Source of the DNA: Lachnospiraceae bacterium
Lineage (GTDB): Bacteria > Bacillota > Clostridia > Lachnospirales > Lachnospiraceae
DNA: 38,953 nucleotides
Reading direction: 5' to 3'
NCBI GenBank assembly: GCA_900770225.1
Contig: CAAGJU010000202.1
Location: 1-38,953, forward strand
The notes beneath the pieces were generated by a model. It was not told where the DNA came from and ran no database searches. It saw only the letters and a program-made list of their open reading frames with translations. A program made the translations under genes and the position numbers. Of this stretch, positions 10,535-18,908 are shown piece by piece. Position 1 is the first letter of the stretch. Each line of letters starts with the position of its first letter.

Positions 10535-11836
10535 TCAGTCTTTGTCATTTTCGAAGCGCACCGCAATCGAATTGGCATGCGCCGTCAGCTGCTCGCACTT
10601 TGCGAACTGCTCGATATCCTTATGAACAGCCTTCAGAGCCTCCCGTGAATAGTGGATAATACTCGATTTCTTCACGAAGTCATCCACTGAGAGCGGTGAG
10701 AAAAATCTGGCTGTTCCGCTCGTAGGCAGGATATGGTTCGGGCCGGCAAAGTAATCGCCGAGCGGCTCGCTGCTGTATTCGCCGATGAAGATCGCACCTG
10801 CGTTGCGGATCTTTGTCATCACCTCAAAACCGTCCTTCATGACGATCTCCATGTGCTCCGGTGCAAATTCATTCGCAGCGTCGATCGCTGTCTCGCGATC
10901 CGGCGCCACAAGAATACGTCCGTAGTTATCCAGTGATTTCTGAATGATCTCACGGCGTGAGAGCTCTTTGACAAAGCCATCGACTTCACGGCTCACATCC
11001 TCCGCGAGTTTCCGGCTCGTCGTGATCATGAGCGCCGTAGCCATCTCGTCATGCTCTGCCTGTGAGAGAAGATCCGCGGCAACGTATCTGGCATTTGCCG
11101 TCTCGTCAGCCAGCACGAGGATCTCGCTCGGTCCTGCGATGGAATCAATGGACACGCTGCCATACACAGCTTTTTTCGCCAGGGCGACAAAAATATTGCC
11201 CGGCCCTACGATCTTGTCCACCTTCGGCACGCTCTCCGTCCCGTAAGCCATGGCAGCGATCGCCTGCGCGCCGCCTGCCTTGAACACACGGTCAGCGCCC
11301 GCCTCATGAGCAGCCACCAGGACAGCGGGGTTGACTTTTCCCTCCCTGTTGCAGGGTGTCATCATGATCACCTCATCGACACCGGCTGTCTTCGCAGGAA
11401 CGATATTCATGAGCACCGAAGACGGGTAAGCTGCTTTTCCGCCCGGCACGTATACGCCCACGCGCTGCATGGGTGTGATCTTCTGTCCGAGGATCGTGCC
11501 CTCCGGTGTTGTTGTGATCCAGCTGTTCTGTTTCTGCTTCTCATGAAAATCACGGATATTGCGGAGCGCCTTCCTGATCACGCTGACCAGTTCGGGCTCA
11601 ACGCTGTCATAAGCCTCGCGGATCTCTTCCCCTGTTACTTCGAAATTATCCGCATGGATATCCGCGTGATCAAACTTCGCCGTATAGGCAAAAAGTGCGC
11701 TGTCGCCGTTTCCCTTTACGTCCGCGATGATCTCACGGACGGTCTTCTCCTGATCGCCGAACTGCGTGGGCGTCCTGTCAAGGATATTTTTTCTGACAGC
11801 CTCTCTGTTCTCATCATTCAGTTCAATAATCTGCAT
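10535..11836 (-). CDS. hisD: Histidinol dehydrogenase
   Basis: HisD oxidises L-histidinol to L-histidine in two NAD-dependent steps using zinc. The 433-residue protein has the usual length and the expected motifs: YVPGGKAAYPSSVLMN, AGGAQAIAAMAYGTES, VGPGNIFVALAKKAV, IAGPSEILVLADE, the zinc-region AEHDEMATALMIT and FAPEHMEI, and the GDYFAGPNHILPTSGTA tail. The ATG follows TTAAGGAGG. It lies downstream of a 60-bp duplicated segment that separates it from hisG. Confidence 0.98.
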   Translation of the reverse strand: MQIIELNDENREAVRKNILDRTPTQFGDQEKTVREIIADVKGNGDSALFAYTAKFDHADIHADNFEVTGEEIREAYDSVEPELVSVIRKALRNIRDFHEKQKQNSWITTTPEGTILGQKITPMQRVGVYVPGGKAAYPSSVLMNIVPAKTAGVDEVIMMTPCNREGKVNPAVLVAAHEAGADRVFKAGGAQAIAAMAYGTESVPKVDKIVGPGNIFVALAKKAVYGSVSIDSIAGPSEILVLADETANARYVAADLLSQAEHDEMATALMITTSRKLAEDVSREVDGFVKELSRREIIQKSLDNYGRILVAPDRETAIDAANEFAPEHMEIVMKDGFEVMTKIRNAGAIFIGEYSSEPLGDYFAGPNHILPTSGTARFFSPLSVDDFVKKSSIIHYSREALKAVHKDIEQFAKCEQLTAHANSIAVRFENDKD

Positions 11837-11857
11837 GAAAACCTCCTTAATGACACT

Positions 11858-11967
11858 GCATCCTTCCGCCGAAGGATCAGATCGCGCGTCCTCTCATTGT
11901 CCATCCGTTATGAAACCGCATCCTTCAGCCGAAGGATCAGATCGCGTATCCTCTCATTGTCCATCCG
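11858..11967 (-). repeat. 60-bp duplication of the hisG 3' end
   Basis: Two 50-bp blocks, 11858-11907 and 11918-11967, match with three differences and are offset by 60 bp. The upper block encodes the last residues of HisG; the lower lies in the hisG-hisD gap and would still read in frame past the hisG stop. Each block contains the same 7-bp hairpin ATCCTTC-4 nt-GAAGGAT. Confidence 0.95.
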
Positions 11968-12546
11968 CATGCTGACGGGATTCACAACAAGTCTGGCCGA
12001 CAGAGGACATACTTCCTCCAGAACGGTCAGGCCGTTTTCTCTCAACGTACTCCCTGTCTCCACAATATCAACAATCACCTCAGACAGCCCGACGATCGGC
12101 GCAAGCTCGATCGAACCGTTCAGCTTGATGATCTCCACATTCTGATTTTTCTGGTTATAGAAAAAGTCCCGTGCGATATTCGGATATTTGGTCGCCACAC
12201 GGATCATCTGGTTGTGCTCCAGATAACTCTTTGCCGACGCCGGACCGCATACGCACATCCGGCATTTGCCGTAGCCCAGGTCCAGGACTTCATAGATTTT
12301 TCTGTTTTCCTCAAGGATCGTGTCCTTGCCGACAATGCCCAGATCAGCGGCACCGTACTCTACGTAGGTCGGTACATCCGGACCCTTGGCGAGGAAAAAA
12401 CGGACGCCGTACTCCTCATTGGTAAAAATCAGTTTGCGGGTATCCTTATCCTTCATCTCATCACAGCGGATACCGATTTTCTCAAACAGCTCCATCGTCT
12501 TCGAAGCAAGACGCCCCTTCGTGAGGGCAATGGTAAGCTCACGCAT
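11908..12546 (-). CDS. hisG: ATP phosphoribosyltransferase, short form
   Basis: HisG joins ATP and PRPP in the first, committed step of histidine synthesis. This is the short form (212 residues), which lacks the C-terminal regulatory domain and needs HisZ, encoded just upstream. Visible motifs are LTIALTKGRL at the N-terminus, YVEYGAADLGIVGKD, and the PRPP-binding segment IVDIVETGSTLRENGL. The ATG at 12546 overlaps the hisZ stop (TGATG); a GTG one codon earlier is also possible. GGAGGTGA is the ribosome site. The final codons are duplicated beyond the stop. Confidence 0.97.
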   Translation of the reverse strand: MRELTIALTKGRLASKTMELFEKIGIRCDEMKDKDTRKLIFTNEEYGVRFFLAKGPDVPTYVEYGAADLGIVGKDTILEENRKIYEVLDLGYGKCRMCVCGPASAKSYLEHNQMIRVATKYPNIARDFFYNQKNQNVEIIKLNGSIELAPIVGLSEVIVDIVETGSTLRENGLTVLEEVCPLSARLVVNPVSMRMDNERIRDLILRLKDAVS

Positions 12547-13946
12547 CACTGTTCACCTCCGTCCGCTGTGCCTGTTATTTTTGCTGTGGCGGTATTGCCT
12601 GCCATGGTGGCATTGCCTGCCATGGTGGTATTGTCTGCCATACCGTCTCTGTCTTCCCTCATGGCTGTTCCGTCATTTGATTCGCTGCCGCCTTCCTCTG
12701 CAAACGATGCGATTTTCTCCTCACTTCCATCGTTCAGCCGGATCAGCTTTGCATCCTCTTTCGAAGAAAAATAACGGATCTCACGGAACTGGTTTCTTTT
12801 CCCGTAAGCGATGTAATCCGAAATCTCCCTGTCCTCGTCAAAACGCACACAGGCGGCGTCATTTCCCTCGTCGCGGAGTCTGTCAGCATAGCGGACAGCT
12901 TCTTTTTCCAGTTTTTCCGGATAGAGGATCATGATCTTGATATCCGTCACCGGAAGACTGAGCTTCTGACGCTCGATCGCCGTCAGCAGGGAATCGATGT
13001 CTGCCGCAAAGCCGACGGCGGCTGCCTTTTTGCCGAAGTGTTCGATCAGGCGGTTGTAACGGCCGCCACTGATCAGCGCATCGCCGGAGCCATAGGTATA
13101 CGCCTGAAAGATGATTCCTGTGTAATATTTATACTCCGTGACCATGCCGAGATCATACATCACATAGTCTCTGAGTCCGTACATATCCAGCACATGGTCG
13201 ATTTTTCTGAGCCTTGCGATTGCTTTTTCCGCTTTCTTTCCGACAGCGGATTTCTCCGCACGGTCCAGAACATCCCGCCCTCCGTACAGGTCTGTCATGC
13301 TGTTGAAAGCATCCTTCAGCTTGTCCGAAATCGGGAGTCCCTCGATCAGTTCCTGTGCACCGAAGCGGTTTCTGGTCTTGAGCAGTGTCCGGAGCTCATC
13401 AACGGTATCACTGTCCAGATCGGCTTCCTTTACCAGCGAATGAAAATATCCCACGTGGCCGATGCTCACCTGAAAGTTCTCCAGACCCGCGCGCTTCATC
13501 GTACGCACGACCAGAGCGATCACCTCTGCATCCGCCTCTGCACTGTCATCATTCAGATACTCCACGCCCATCTGGGTGCTCTCACGGAGACGGCCCTGCA
13601 GCGAATGATTATTGCGGTAAACGTTGCCGTGATAGCAGAATCTGAGCGGCATATCCTCTTCCGCGAAGTACATGGAGACCGACCGCGCAACGGAAGGTGT
13701 GAAATCGGGGCGCAGAACAAGTGTGGAACCATCTCTGTCGATCACCTTGTACAGATCCTTTGTCGATGTTGTTCCCACTTCCTCCGAGAACACGCGGAAA
13801 AATTCAAAGGCCGGCGTCTCGATCGACTGATAACCGTAGGAACGGTAGAGCTTTTCGATCCTGCGCTCCAGATATCTCTTCCGGTCGCATTCAATGCCAA
13901 AAATATCCCGGAATCCCTCCGGTGTGTGAATCAGTTTTTTCTTCAT
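12546..13946 (-). CDS. hisZ: ATP phosphoribosyltransferase regulatory subunit
   Basis: HisZ is a histidyl-tRNA synthetase paralogue without charging activity. It forms a complex with short HisG and mediates histidine feedback. The 466-residue protein has the class II core (TPEGFRDIFG, DFTPSVARSV, FCYHGNVYRNNHS, GRYNRLIEHFGKKAAAVGFA) and a C-terminal domain (about 335-415). The last 45 residues are disordered, with a 6-residue repeat (TMAGNA type) from an 18-bp DNA repeat. It is the first gene of the histidine operon; the ATG lies about 40 nt after the predicted start of transcription, with AGGAG unusually far (12 nt) upstream. Confidence 0.95.
   Translation of the reverse strand: MKKKLIHTPEGFRDIFGIECDRKRYLERRIEKLYRSYGYQSIETPAFEFFRVFSEEVGTTSTKDLYKVIDRDGSTLVLRPDFTPSVARSVSMYFAEEDMPLRFCYHGNVYRNNHSLQGRLRESTQMGVEYLNDDSAEADAEVIALVVRTMKRAGLENFQVSIGHVGYFHSLVKEADLDSDTVDELRTLLKTRNRFGAQELIEGLPISDKLKDAFNSMTDLYGGRDVLDRAEKSAVGKKAEKAIARLRKIDHVLDMYGLRDYVMYDLGMVTEYKYYTGIIFQAYTYGSGDALISGGRYNRLIEHFGKKAAAVGFAADIDSLLTAIERQKLSLPVTDIKIMILYPEKLEKEAVRYADRLRDEGNDAACVRFDEDREISDYIAYGKRNQFREIRYFSSKEDAKLIRLNDGSEEKIASFAEEGGSESNDGTAMREDRDGMADNTTMAGNATMAGNTATAKITGTADGGEQ
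12589..12642 (-). repeat. Three 18-bp tandem repeats in hisZ
   Basis: Units at 12589-12606, 12607-12624 and 12625-12642 differ at few positions and encode the MAGNAT-type repeat at the HisZ C-terminus. The period is six codons, so the frame is kept. Confidence 0.9.
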
Positions 13947-13992
13947 CTGCCGAAATATCTCCTGTTTGGATTTTGCACTTTAGTACGGTGAT

Positions 13993-14020
13993 ATATTACC
14001 AGATAAAACCCTCCTGTCAA
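13993..14020 (-). promoter_or_regulatory. Sigma-A promoter of the his operon
   Basis: A perfect TTGACA and a TAATAT are spaced by 16 bp on the minus strand, about 46 nt before hisZ. The leader is too short for a T-box or a histidine-rich leader peptide, so control is probably by repressor or HisZ feedback. Confidence 0.85.
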
Positions 14021-14054
14021 GTCCGCCTTCTGTTTATATTCCAGAATACAGATC

Positions 14055-14591
14055 TCAGTCTTCCCGGGTCTGCAAATCGCGGTTCAGGCCGACCAGATAG
14101 GGAACCAGAATGCCGGGCGAACGCGGCAGGTAGTATGCCGGTGCCAGCTCACTGACCGTGAAGTGCTTCGGTCCGCCCTCCTCCGCACGCCGCCAGAAGT
14201 GATCCAGCTCGGAAAAACGCATGTAGTAGATCTCGTCCCTTGCCGTAAACATGATCAGCAGAAACGCCATGCCCTGCTGTTTTTCAAAATCCCGCATGAA
14301 TACATACTGATGTTCATGGATATTGGCGAGCGGAAATGTATCGGAAGCGCACTCCTTGGCGTCGAAGCAGACCGGTATGCCCTGTACGACGCCGATATAA
14401 TCGACCGTACTTTTTTTATCAAAATAGGCGAGTGTGATCTGGCGCGTCTCCTTGTCCATCCGGACAGGCGTGATCGGGGTCGGTACCTTCTGTATCAGTG
14501 CCAGGCCCTGCTCTCTGTACTGTTCATTGGACCTGTTGATCATTTCCTCCAGGGTCGATCCCCGGAGGCCTCTTGTCTTCCATGCCGTCAC
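14055..14591 (-). CDS. recU: Holliday junction resolvase RecU
   Basis: RecU cleaves four-way DNA junctions in Gram-positive bacteria, the counterpart of RuvC, and works with RuvAB (ruvA and ruvB also lie in this window). The 178-residue protein has the family N-terminus GLRGSTLEEMINRSNEQYREQG, then KVPTPITPV and the nuclease core STVDYIGVVQGIPVCFDAKE, where D63, D75 and E78 fit the active site. The start is GTG with AAAGG 7 nt upstream. It lies 3 nt after lepB and ends just before the his promoter. Confidence 0.92.
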   Translation of the reverse strand: MTAWKTRGLRGSTLEEMINRSNEQYREQGLALIQKVPTPITPVRMDKETRQITLAYFDKKSTVDYIGVVQGIPVCFDAKECASDTFPLANIHEHQYVFMRDFEKQQGMAFLLIMFTARDEIYYMRFSELDHFWRRAEEGGPKHFTVSELAPAYYLPRSPGILVPYLVGLNRDLQTRED

Positions 14592-14594
14592 GGA

Positions 14595-15419
14595 TCAGCC
14601 TTTCCCTTCATACAACGGATTGATAGATTCATCCGGTTCATAATAGCTGTCTTCCGCCCCATGAATGACACTGATCTTGTTCAACGGCCAGTAGCGGAAA
14701 ATGGCTTTGCCGACGATCTCATCCTTTGTCACGAATGTGTTCGTCCAGTAGCGCGCATCATGGGAATTCATCCTGTTGTCTCCGAGCACGAAATAGGAAT
14801 TTTCCGGCACGGTGATCGGGTAGACGAGGTCTCCGCCTGCCGTGGAATCCGGCTGCGCACAGAAATCGTCAGACAGCGGCGTGGAATCACCATTGATATA
14901 GACATCGCCGTCGTGAATATCAACTACATCACCGGGCAGTCCGATCACACGCTTGATAAACAGTTCACTTTCATTGTCCGGATATTTAAAAATAATGATG
15001 TCGTATCTCTTTACGTCAGAATTGTTATACGCAAGACGGTTGCCGAAGATCTGATCATTCGTCATGATCGTCGGCTCCATGGATTCACTGGGAATTTTTG
15101 CATTGACGAGAAAAAAAGTGAAGATGACGATCATGGCTGCAATGACACAGCCAAAAACAAGGATGTCACTGATGATTTCTCTCTTCCATCCGCCCTTGCC
15201 GTTATTTTTTTCTTCGTGACTGCTGTCTGACATTTTTTCTTCTGTCATACCTGCATCGTCTCTGTTGGCTGATCCTGTTTCCTTTTTCTCTGCATCCTCA
15301 GCATCACGTCCGGCAGAACTTTCTGCATCCGTAGCATCACGTCCGGCAGAACCTTCTGCATCCGTCAGATCGTGTGCCTGTGCTGTTTCAAATTCTGTAT
15401 CTTGTTCATGACGGTTCAT
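14595..15419 (-). CDS. lepB: Type I signal peptidase
   Basis: LepB cleaves signal peptides from exported proteins at the outer face of the membrane. Catalytic S113 lies in IPSESMEPT after a single transmembrane helix (about 83-107), and catalytic K156 lies in ELFIKRVIGLPGD. The box GDNRMNSHDARYW follows near residue 215. The first 80 residues are an unusually long acidic cytoplasmic tail containing 11-residue repeats (SAGRDA type). The ATG at 15419 is supported by AGGGGAGG 9 nt upstream and overlaps the end of the pseudouridine synthase gene by 14 nt. Confidence 0.95.
   Translation of the reverse strand: MNRHEQDTEFETAQAHDLTDAEGSAGRDATDAESSAGRDAEDAEKKETGSANRDDAGMTEEKMSDSSHEEKNNGKGGWKREIISDILVFGCVIAAMIVIFTFFLVNAKIPSESMEPTIMTNDQIFGNRLAYNNSDVKRYDIIIFKYPDNESELFIKRVIGLPGDVVDIHDGDVYINGDSTPLSDDFCAQPDSTAGGDLVYPITVPENSYFVLGDNRMNSHDARYWTNTFVTKDEIVGKAIFRYWPLNKISVIHGAEDSYYEPDESINPLYEGKG
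15289..15370 (-). repeat. 33-bp tandem repeat in lepB
   Basis: Units at 15289-15321 and 15322-15354 are nearly identical and a third partial unit follows. They encode the DAE-SAGRDA repeats in the cytoplasmic tail of signal peptidase I. The period is 11 codons. Confidence 0.9.
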
Positions 15420-16545
15420 CTGTCATGTCCTCCCCTGCATCCAGTATTGTCCGGAGCTCTTCCGGAAGCGGTGCTGTCAGCGCTCCGCCGGGAACCCATG
15501 GCTTACTGCCCGGTTCCGGGTCCGGAAAGACCATGCGGTGCGCATGCAGAAACTGGCGCTTCAGCCCATAATGTTCCCACAGCACGCGGTTTGCATCACT
15601 AAGGCCATATTTTACATCCCCCGCTATCGGATGTCCAATAAAAGATAGGTGCGCCCTGATCTGGTGCGTCTTTCCCGTGATCAGTTCAACGTTCAGCAGT
15701 GTGTAAGGTCTGCCGCAGAGTCTCAGCACCCGCATGGGTTCAAAGGCTGTACGGATGTGCGAAGCTCCCGCTTCCTCTTCTGCCGCGACCCGGACAGTAT
15801 TGGTCTTCCGGTCCCTGATCAGCCAGGCGTCCATCTCTCCGCTTTTTCTGCAGATCCCGCAGACGAGCGCCAGGTAATATTTCCTGACCGTTCGATCTCT
15901 GATCATGCGGGACAGTTCCTGCGCAGCCGGAAGCGTTTTGGCCGCCAGAATCAGACCACTTGTATTCCTGTCGAGTCGGTTGACCGTACCCGGACGGTAC
16001 CGGCGATAATCCTCTTCTGTCTTCTGCCCGCTCCGGAGAAGATAATCCCTGACCATACTGTCAACGGATACGTCTCCCTGCGCAGCCGCCTGCGAGAGGA
16101 CACCGGCCGGCTTGTTCACTGCGATCAGTCTGCTGTCCTCATAAATGATCCAGTCCGATGGCAGCGCATTTCCGGAAAAGCCCTTATGTTCTGTCACTGC
16201 CCCTGCATTCAGTATACCCGACTGCTGATTTTCAGATTGTGCATTCCCGAACCGTGTGTTTCCGGTCTGTGCATTCCCGGTTCGTGTGTTTCCGGACTGT
16301 ACATTCCCGGTTCCGGCTTTATTCAGCCCCATGAACTTTCGCACGGTTTCATCCGAAAACCACAGGGTGACAACATCGCCGTCACGCAGTAGCTCACTGC
16401 CGGACGCCTTTTTTCCGTTCAGGACAATATTCTTTTTTCTCAGCTGTTTATACAGAAAACTGCCTCCCGCTTCCGGCAGATATCTTCTCAGAAATTTGTC
16501 CAGACGCTGGGAGGCCTCTTCAGATGTTATCGTTATTTTTTTCAT
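15406..16545 (-). CDS. RluA-family 23S rRNA pseudouridine synthase
   Basis: RluA-type enzymes convert uridine to pseudouridine in 23S rRNA or tRNA. The 379-residue protein has an N-terminal S4 RNA-binding domain (about 11-70) and a catalytic domain from 130. The catalytic aspartate is D192 in RLDRNTSGLILAAK, and the conserved GKTHQIRAHLSFIGHPIAGD segment follows. Between them is a repeated linker (residues 79-110) with GN-T/A-pattern decapeptides. The exact target (RluC- or RluD-like) cannot be told. The ATG has no good ribosome site. It overlaps lepB by 14 nt. Confidence 0.92.
   Translation of the reverse strand: MKKITITSEEASQRLDKFLRRYLPEAGGSFLYKQLRKKNIVLNGKKASGSELLRDGDVVTLWFSDETVRKFMGLNKAGTGNVQSGNTRTGNAQTGNTRFGNAQSENQQSGILNAGAVTEHKGFSGNALPSDWIIYEDSRLIAVNKPAGVLSQAAAQGDVSVDSMVRDYLLRSGQKTEEDYRRYRPGTVNRLDRNTSGLILAAKTLPAAQELSRMIRDRTVRKYYLALVCGICRKSGEMDAWLIRDRKTNTVRVAAEEEAGASHIRTAFEPMRVLRLCGRPYTLLNVELITGKTHQIRAHLSFIGHPIAGDVKYGLSDANRVLWEHYGLKRQFLHAHRMVFPDPEPGSKPWVPGGALTAPLPEELRTILDAGEDMTDEPS
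16238..16317 (-). repeat. 30-bp tandem repeat in the pseudouridine synthase gene
   Basis: Units at 16238-16267 and 16268-16297 and a partial unit to 16317 share TGTGCATTCCCG and GTGTTTCCGG blocks. They encode a ten-residue repeat in the linker between the S4 and catalytic domains. Confidence 0.9.
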
Positions 16546-16711
16546 TTTTAGTCATTGCAGGTACATGATTACCAGTACAGCTGTCATTTAAACATCTGGT
16601 TGACAGTGACATGGTTACCAGTACTGTTGCCATACGTAAGGCTGGTTGACAGGAACGCTGTTTCCCGTTCTGCCGCCACTCGAGCGTCCGGTTGATACTG
16701 TATCCAGCGGT
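16546..16711 (-). other. Gene-free stretch resembling a decayed repetitive coding tail
   Basis: These 166 bp follow the stop codon of the membrane protein. Three loosely repeated blocks (GGnAAn...GTnAACC on the minus strand) would encode Asn/Gln/Val-rich peptides in shifted frames, such as GNQPVNRW, NSVPVNQPYVW and TGNHVTVNQM. This may be a frameshifted former C-terminal tail. No ribosome site or terminator is obvious. Confidence 0.4.
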
Positions 16712-17284
16712 TTACAGGCTGATTGCCATAAGGACTGCCTCGACTTTGTCATCGCGGTCCTTCTCAAAAGATTCACGTTTCTCCGATAGCTGATCTGCCC
16801 GCTCAAGGAAGCTTTTCATATTATCGAAGATCTTGACAGTGACCTTGTATCCATCCTGCAGGACATGCTTCCGGATATGCTTCTCCATGAACGCCAGATC
16901 CTGCTGCGAAGGATGGGTACTCGTATAGCAGGTGACGTAATCACCGCAGATGATCGTTGCGTCGACGAACATATTTTTCTCATAGCTTGTGAAATAGAGT
17001 TCGTAGAGAACACGCAGACCTTTGGTGTGCTCGCGGATGGTTTCATATTCATCGCGCTTCATGCCGGGCACGCGGAGATACATGATGATATATACCACAG
17101 ACAGAGCCCCGGGAATCGCACCGACAGCCGCGATGATCGTCCATATATTTCCCCTGTCACCGTTGTTCAGGTACAATCCGAACAAAAATAATGCGATATC
17201 CACGGCAAAAATAACGATCGTCCGCAGAATGCTCATTTTCCTCTGATGTCTGACAGATCCGTAATTTCCCTTATATATCTTCAC
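16712..17284 (-). CDS. Two-helix membrane protein of unknown function
   Basis: I do not recognise a named family. The 190-residue product has a basic N-terminus (KGNYGSVRHQRKMS), two transmembrane helices at about 19-40 and 48-69, and a cytosolic domain of about 120 residues with mixed alpha/beta character (VDATIICGDYVTCYTS; YKVTVKIFD). The C-terminus is charged and helical. The start is GTG with AAGGAA 8 nt upstream. It lies 24 nt after the small alarmone synthetase gene and before the pseudouridine synthase, so it is probably in their operon. A repetitive, apparently out-of-frame tail follows the stop. Confidence 0.75.
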   Translation of the reverse strand: MKIYKGNYGSVRHQRKMSILRTIVIFAVDIALFLFGLYLNNGDRGNIWTIIAAVGAIPGALSVVYIIMYLRVPGMKRDEYETIREHTKGLRVLYELYFTSYEKNMFVDATIICGDYVTCYTSTHPSQQDLAFMEKHIRKHVLQDGYKVTVKIFDNMKSFLERADQLSEKRESFEKDRDDKVEAVLMAISL

Positions 17285-17308
17285 TCTTTAAATTCCTTAT
17301 CCCGGGGA

Positions 17309-18142
17309 TTAATCCTCGCTCTTCTTGATGCCCTCGCCCTGACGGTTGCTCTGTGCCTTGTAAGCCTGTGCGATCAGGTCCAGCTGATCATGGTAACGGA
17401 TCAGCTCCTCCATGTCATCCTGCTGGTAGACCCGGTAAAACTCATCTTGAATTTTCTCCACCTCTCTGGTCGTCGTCAGCGAATACATGTTTTCGATCGT
17501 GCTGACGATATCCTCTACCAGACTGTATTTCATCTTGGAGGAGAGCTGGGCATCCATGATCTCATCCCTTACCGCAGACATCTCACTGTCCAGAGAGATG
17601 ATGGCATTGGCTGCGTTGGAAAGTCTCGCACCAACTCTTTCAGGAATTTTTCCCTGATATTTATACTGGAGAGAATGCTCTGTCGTAGCCCAGAAATCCA
17701 TGGCCATGGTCCGGATCTGGATCTCCGCCTGGACCTTTTTCGGGCCGTCGATCGTATTGACCTCGTAGTCGACGATCATATGGTAGCTGCGATATCCGCT
17801 CTCCTTCTGGTTGCGCACATAATCCTTGATCTCACGCACTTCCATATCAGTGCGTCGGGAAATCATATTCGCCACACGCTCGATATCCTCAACGAACTGA
17901 CAGATAATGCGGATTCCGGCAATATCTTCGATATCCTGCTCCATCCGCTCCATGGGAATGTTCTTTTTCTGCATTTTGTCCAGAATACTGGAAATGCTCT
18001 TGACTCTGCCTGTTACGTGCTCGATCGGACAGTAACGTCCGCAGCGCTCATATTCTTCTTTCATATGGCGGAATTTAAGGATGAGCTCGTCTACCGCCAT
18101 TTCGTATGGCTCAAGAATTCTGTGCCACAATATAATGTCCAT
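17309..18142 (-). CDS. Small alarmone synthetase (RelQ/YjbM type)
   Basis: The protein has the RelA/SpoT nucleotidyltransferase domain alone, with no HD hydrolase, TGS or ACT domain, so it would make (p)ppGpp but not degrade it. Key segments are DIEDIAGIRIICQFVEDIERV, ESGYRSYHMIVDYEV, and the active-site stretch VQAEIQIRTMAMDFWATTEH with KYQGKIPERVG. The C-terminal 80 residues are helical and charged, as in RelQ. The start at 18142 (277 residues) is chosen because GGAGAGAACC precedes it and because a longer reading would run into the terminator at 18171-18210. Confidence 0.9.
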   Translation of the reverse strand: MDIILWHRILEPYEMAVDELILKFRHMKEEYERCGRYCPIEHVTGRVKSISSILDKMQKKNIPMERMEQDIEDIAGIRIICQFVEDIERVANMISRRTDMEVREIKDYVRNQKESGYRSYHMIVDYEVNTIDGPKKVQAEIQIRTMAMDFWATTEHSLQYKYQGKIPERVGARLSNAANAIISLDSEMSAVRDEIMDAQLSSKMKYSLVEDIVSTIENMYSLTTTREVEKIQDEFYRVYQQDDMEELIRYHDQLDLIAQAYKAQSNRQGEGIKKSED

Positions 18143-18170
18143 GGTTCTCTCCTGCCTGACTCTCTGCTGC

Positions 18171-18210
18171 AAATAAAATAAAACAGCCCATTCATAGCTG
18201 AACGGGCTGC
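18171..18210 (-). terminator. Terminator between the coiled-coil gene and relQ-like gene
   Basis: The stem CAGCCCGTTCA/TGAATGGGCTG with one G-T pair is followed on the minus strand by TTTTATTTTATTT. It lies 17 nt after the coiled-coil gene's stop and about 30 nt before the alarmone synthetase start. Confidence 0.9.
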
Positions 18211-18226
18211 CTCTGTATGTCCTGAA

Positions 18227-18844
18227 TTACTCGTTATCCGCATCCTCAGAATCGTCATTATTCGCTTTGTCATCGGATGCAGTCTGCTGATGTGCATTGT
18301 TCTGCATCGGTGAAAGCTCGCTTCTGTTTTCGTTCACAAGATCGTAGTAGCTCTGGATCGATGTAGCGAAGTCGTTGTACTTTTCCCCTACATCCGCGAT
18401 GGTATTGCCCATGATCGTAGATATGTTGCTGAGGATCTGATCGGTATAATTGATCGCGCTGGAACGGATGTTCTCTGCATCGCTCTCAGCCGAATCAAGG
18501 ATCCCCTGTGCCTGCTTATTGGCTTCGTTTACTGTGTCATTGGCCTGCGCATAAGCAGCCTTCATGATCTCAGTATCCTGAACCAGCTTCTGTGCCTGCT
18601 TTTTGGCATCCTCGATGATGTTGTTTGCCTTAGACTGAGCATCGGCGAGAATGGCATCTTTGTTGCCGATGATCTTCTGATATCTCTTTATCTCATCAGG
18701 TGTCTTAAGTCTGAGCTCGCGCAGCAATTCTTCGAGCTCCTCCTTGTTGACGATGATCTTCGTCGTCGACAGTGGCTGATACCTGCAGTTCTCTACATAT
18801 TCCTCAATCTCTTCAATAATCTGTTCAATTCTGCTGCTGCTCAT
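18227..18844 (-). CDS. Coiled-coil protein, DivIVA-like
   Basis: The 205-residue protein is almost wholly helical. Residues 1-50 carry a conserved head with ENCRYQPLSTTKIIVNKEELEELL, residues 55-125 form a long coiled coil rich in Ala, Gln and Glu, and the tail from 175 is acidic and disordered. Similar proteins are found next to coaD in Lachnospiraceae and are often mislabelled 'ATPase'; there is no Walker motif here. A DivIVA/GpsB-like scaffold role in division or growth is an inference from the shape only. AAGGAG lies 8 nt before the ATG. Its own terminator follows. Confidence 0.7.
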   Translation of the reverse strand: MSSSRIEQIIEEIEEYVENCRYQPLSTTKIIVNKEELEELLRELRLKTPDEIKRYQKIIGNKDAILADAQSKANNIIEDAKKQAQKLVQDTEIMKAAYAQANDTVNEANKQAQGILDSAESDAENIRSSAINYTDQILSNISTIMGNTIADVGEKYNDFATSIQSYYDLVNENRSELSPMQNNAHQQTASDDKANNDDSEDADNE

Positions 18845-18863
18845 GTCCCTGACTCCTTACCCT

Positions 18864-18891
18864 TATTTATCATCCCTGAAATCTGTAACAA
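18864..18891 (-). promoter_or_regulatory. Possible promoter of the coiled-coil gene
   Basis: TTGTTA and TAAATA spaced by 16 bp on the minus strand, between the coaD terminator and the coiled-coil gene. Each hexamer has about four consensus bases. Confidence 0.4.
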
Positions 18892-18908
18892 GGTGCCCGG
18901 ATGCTGTA

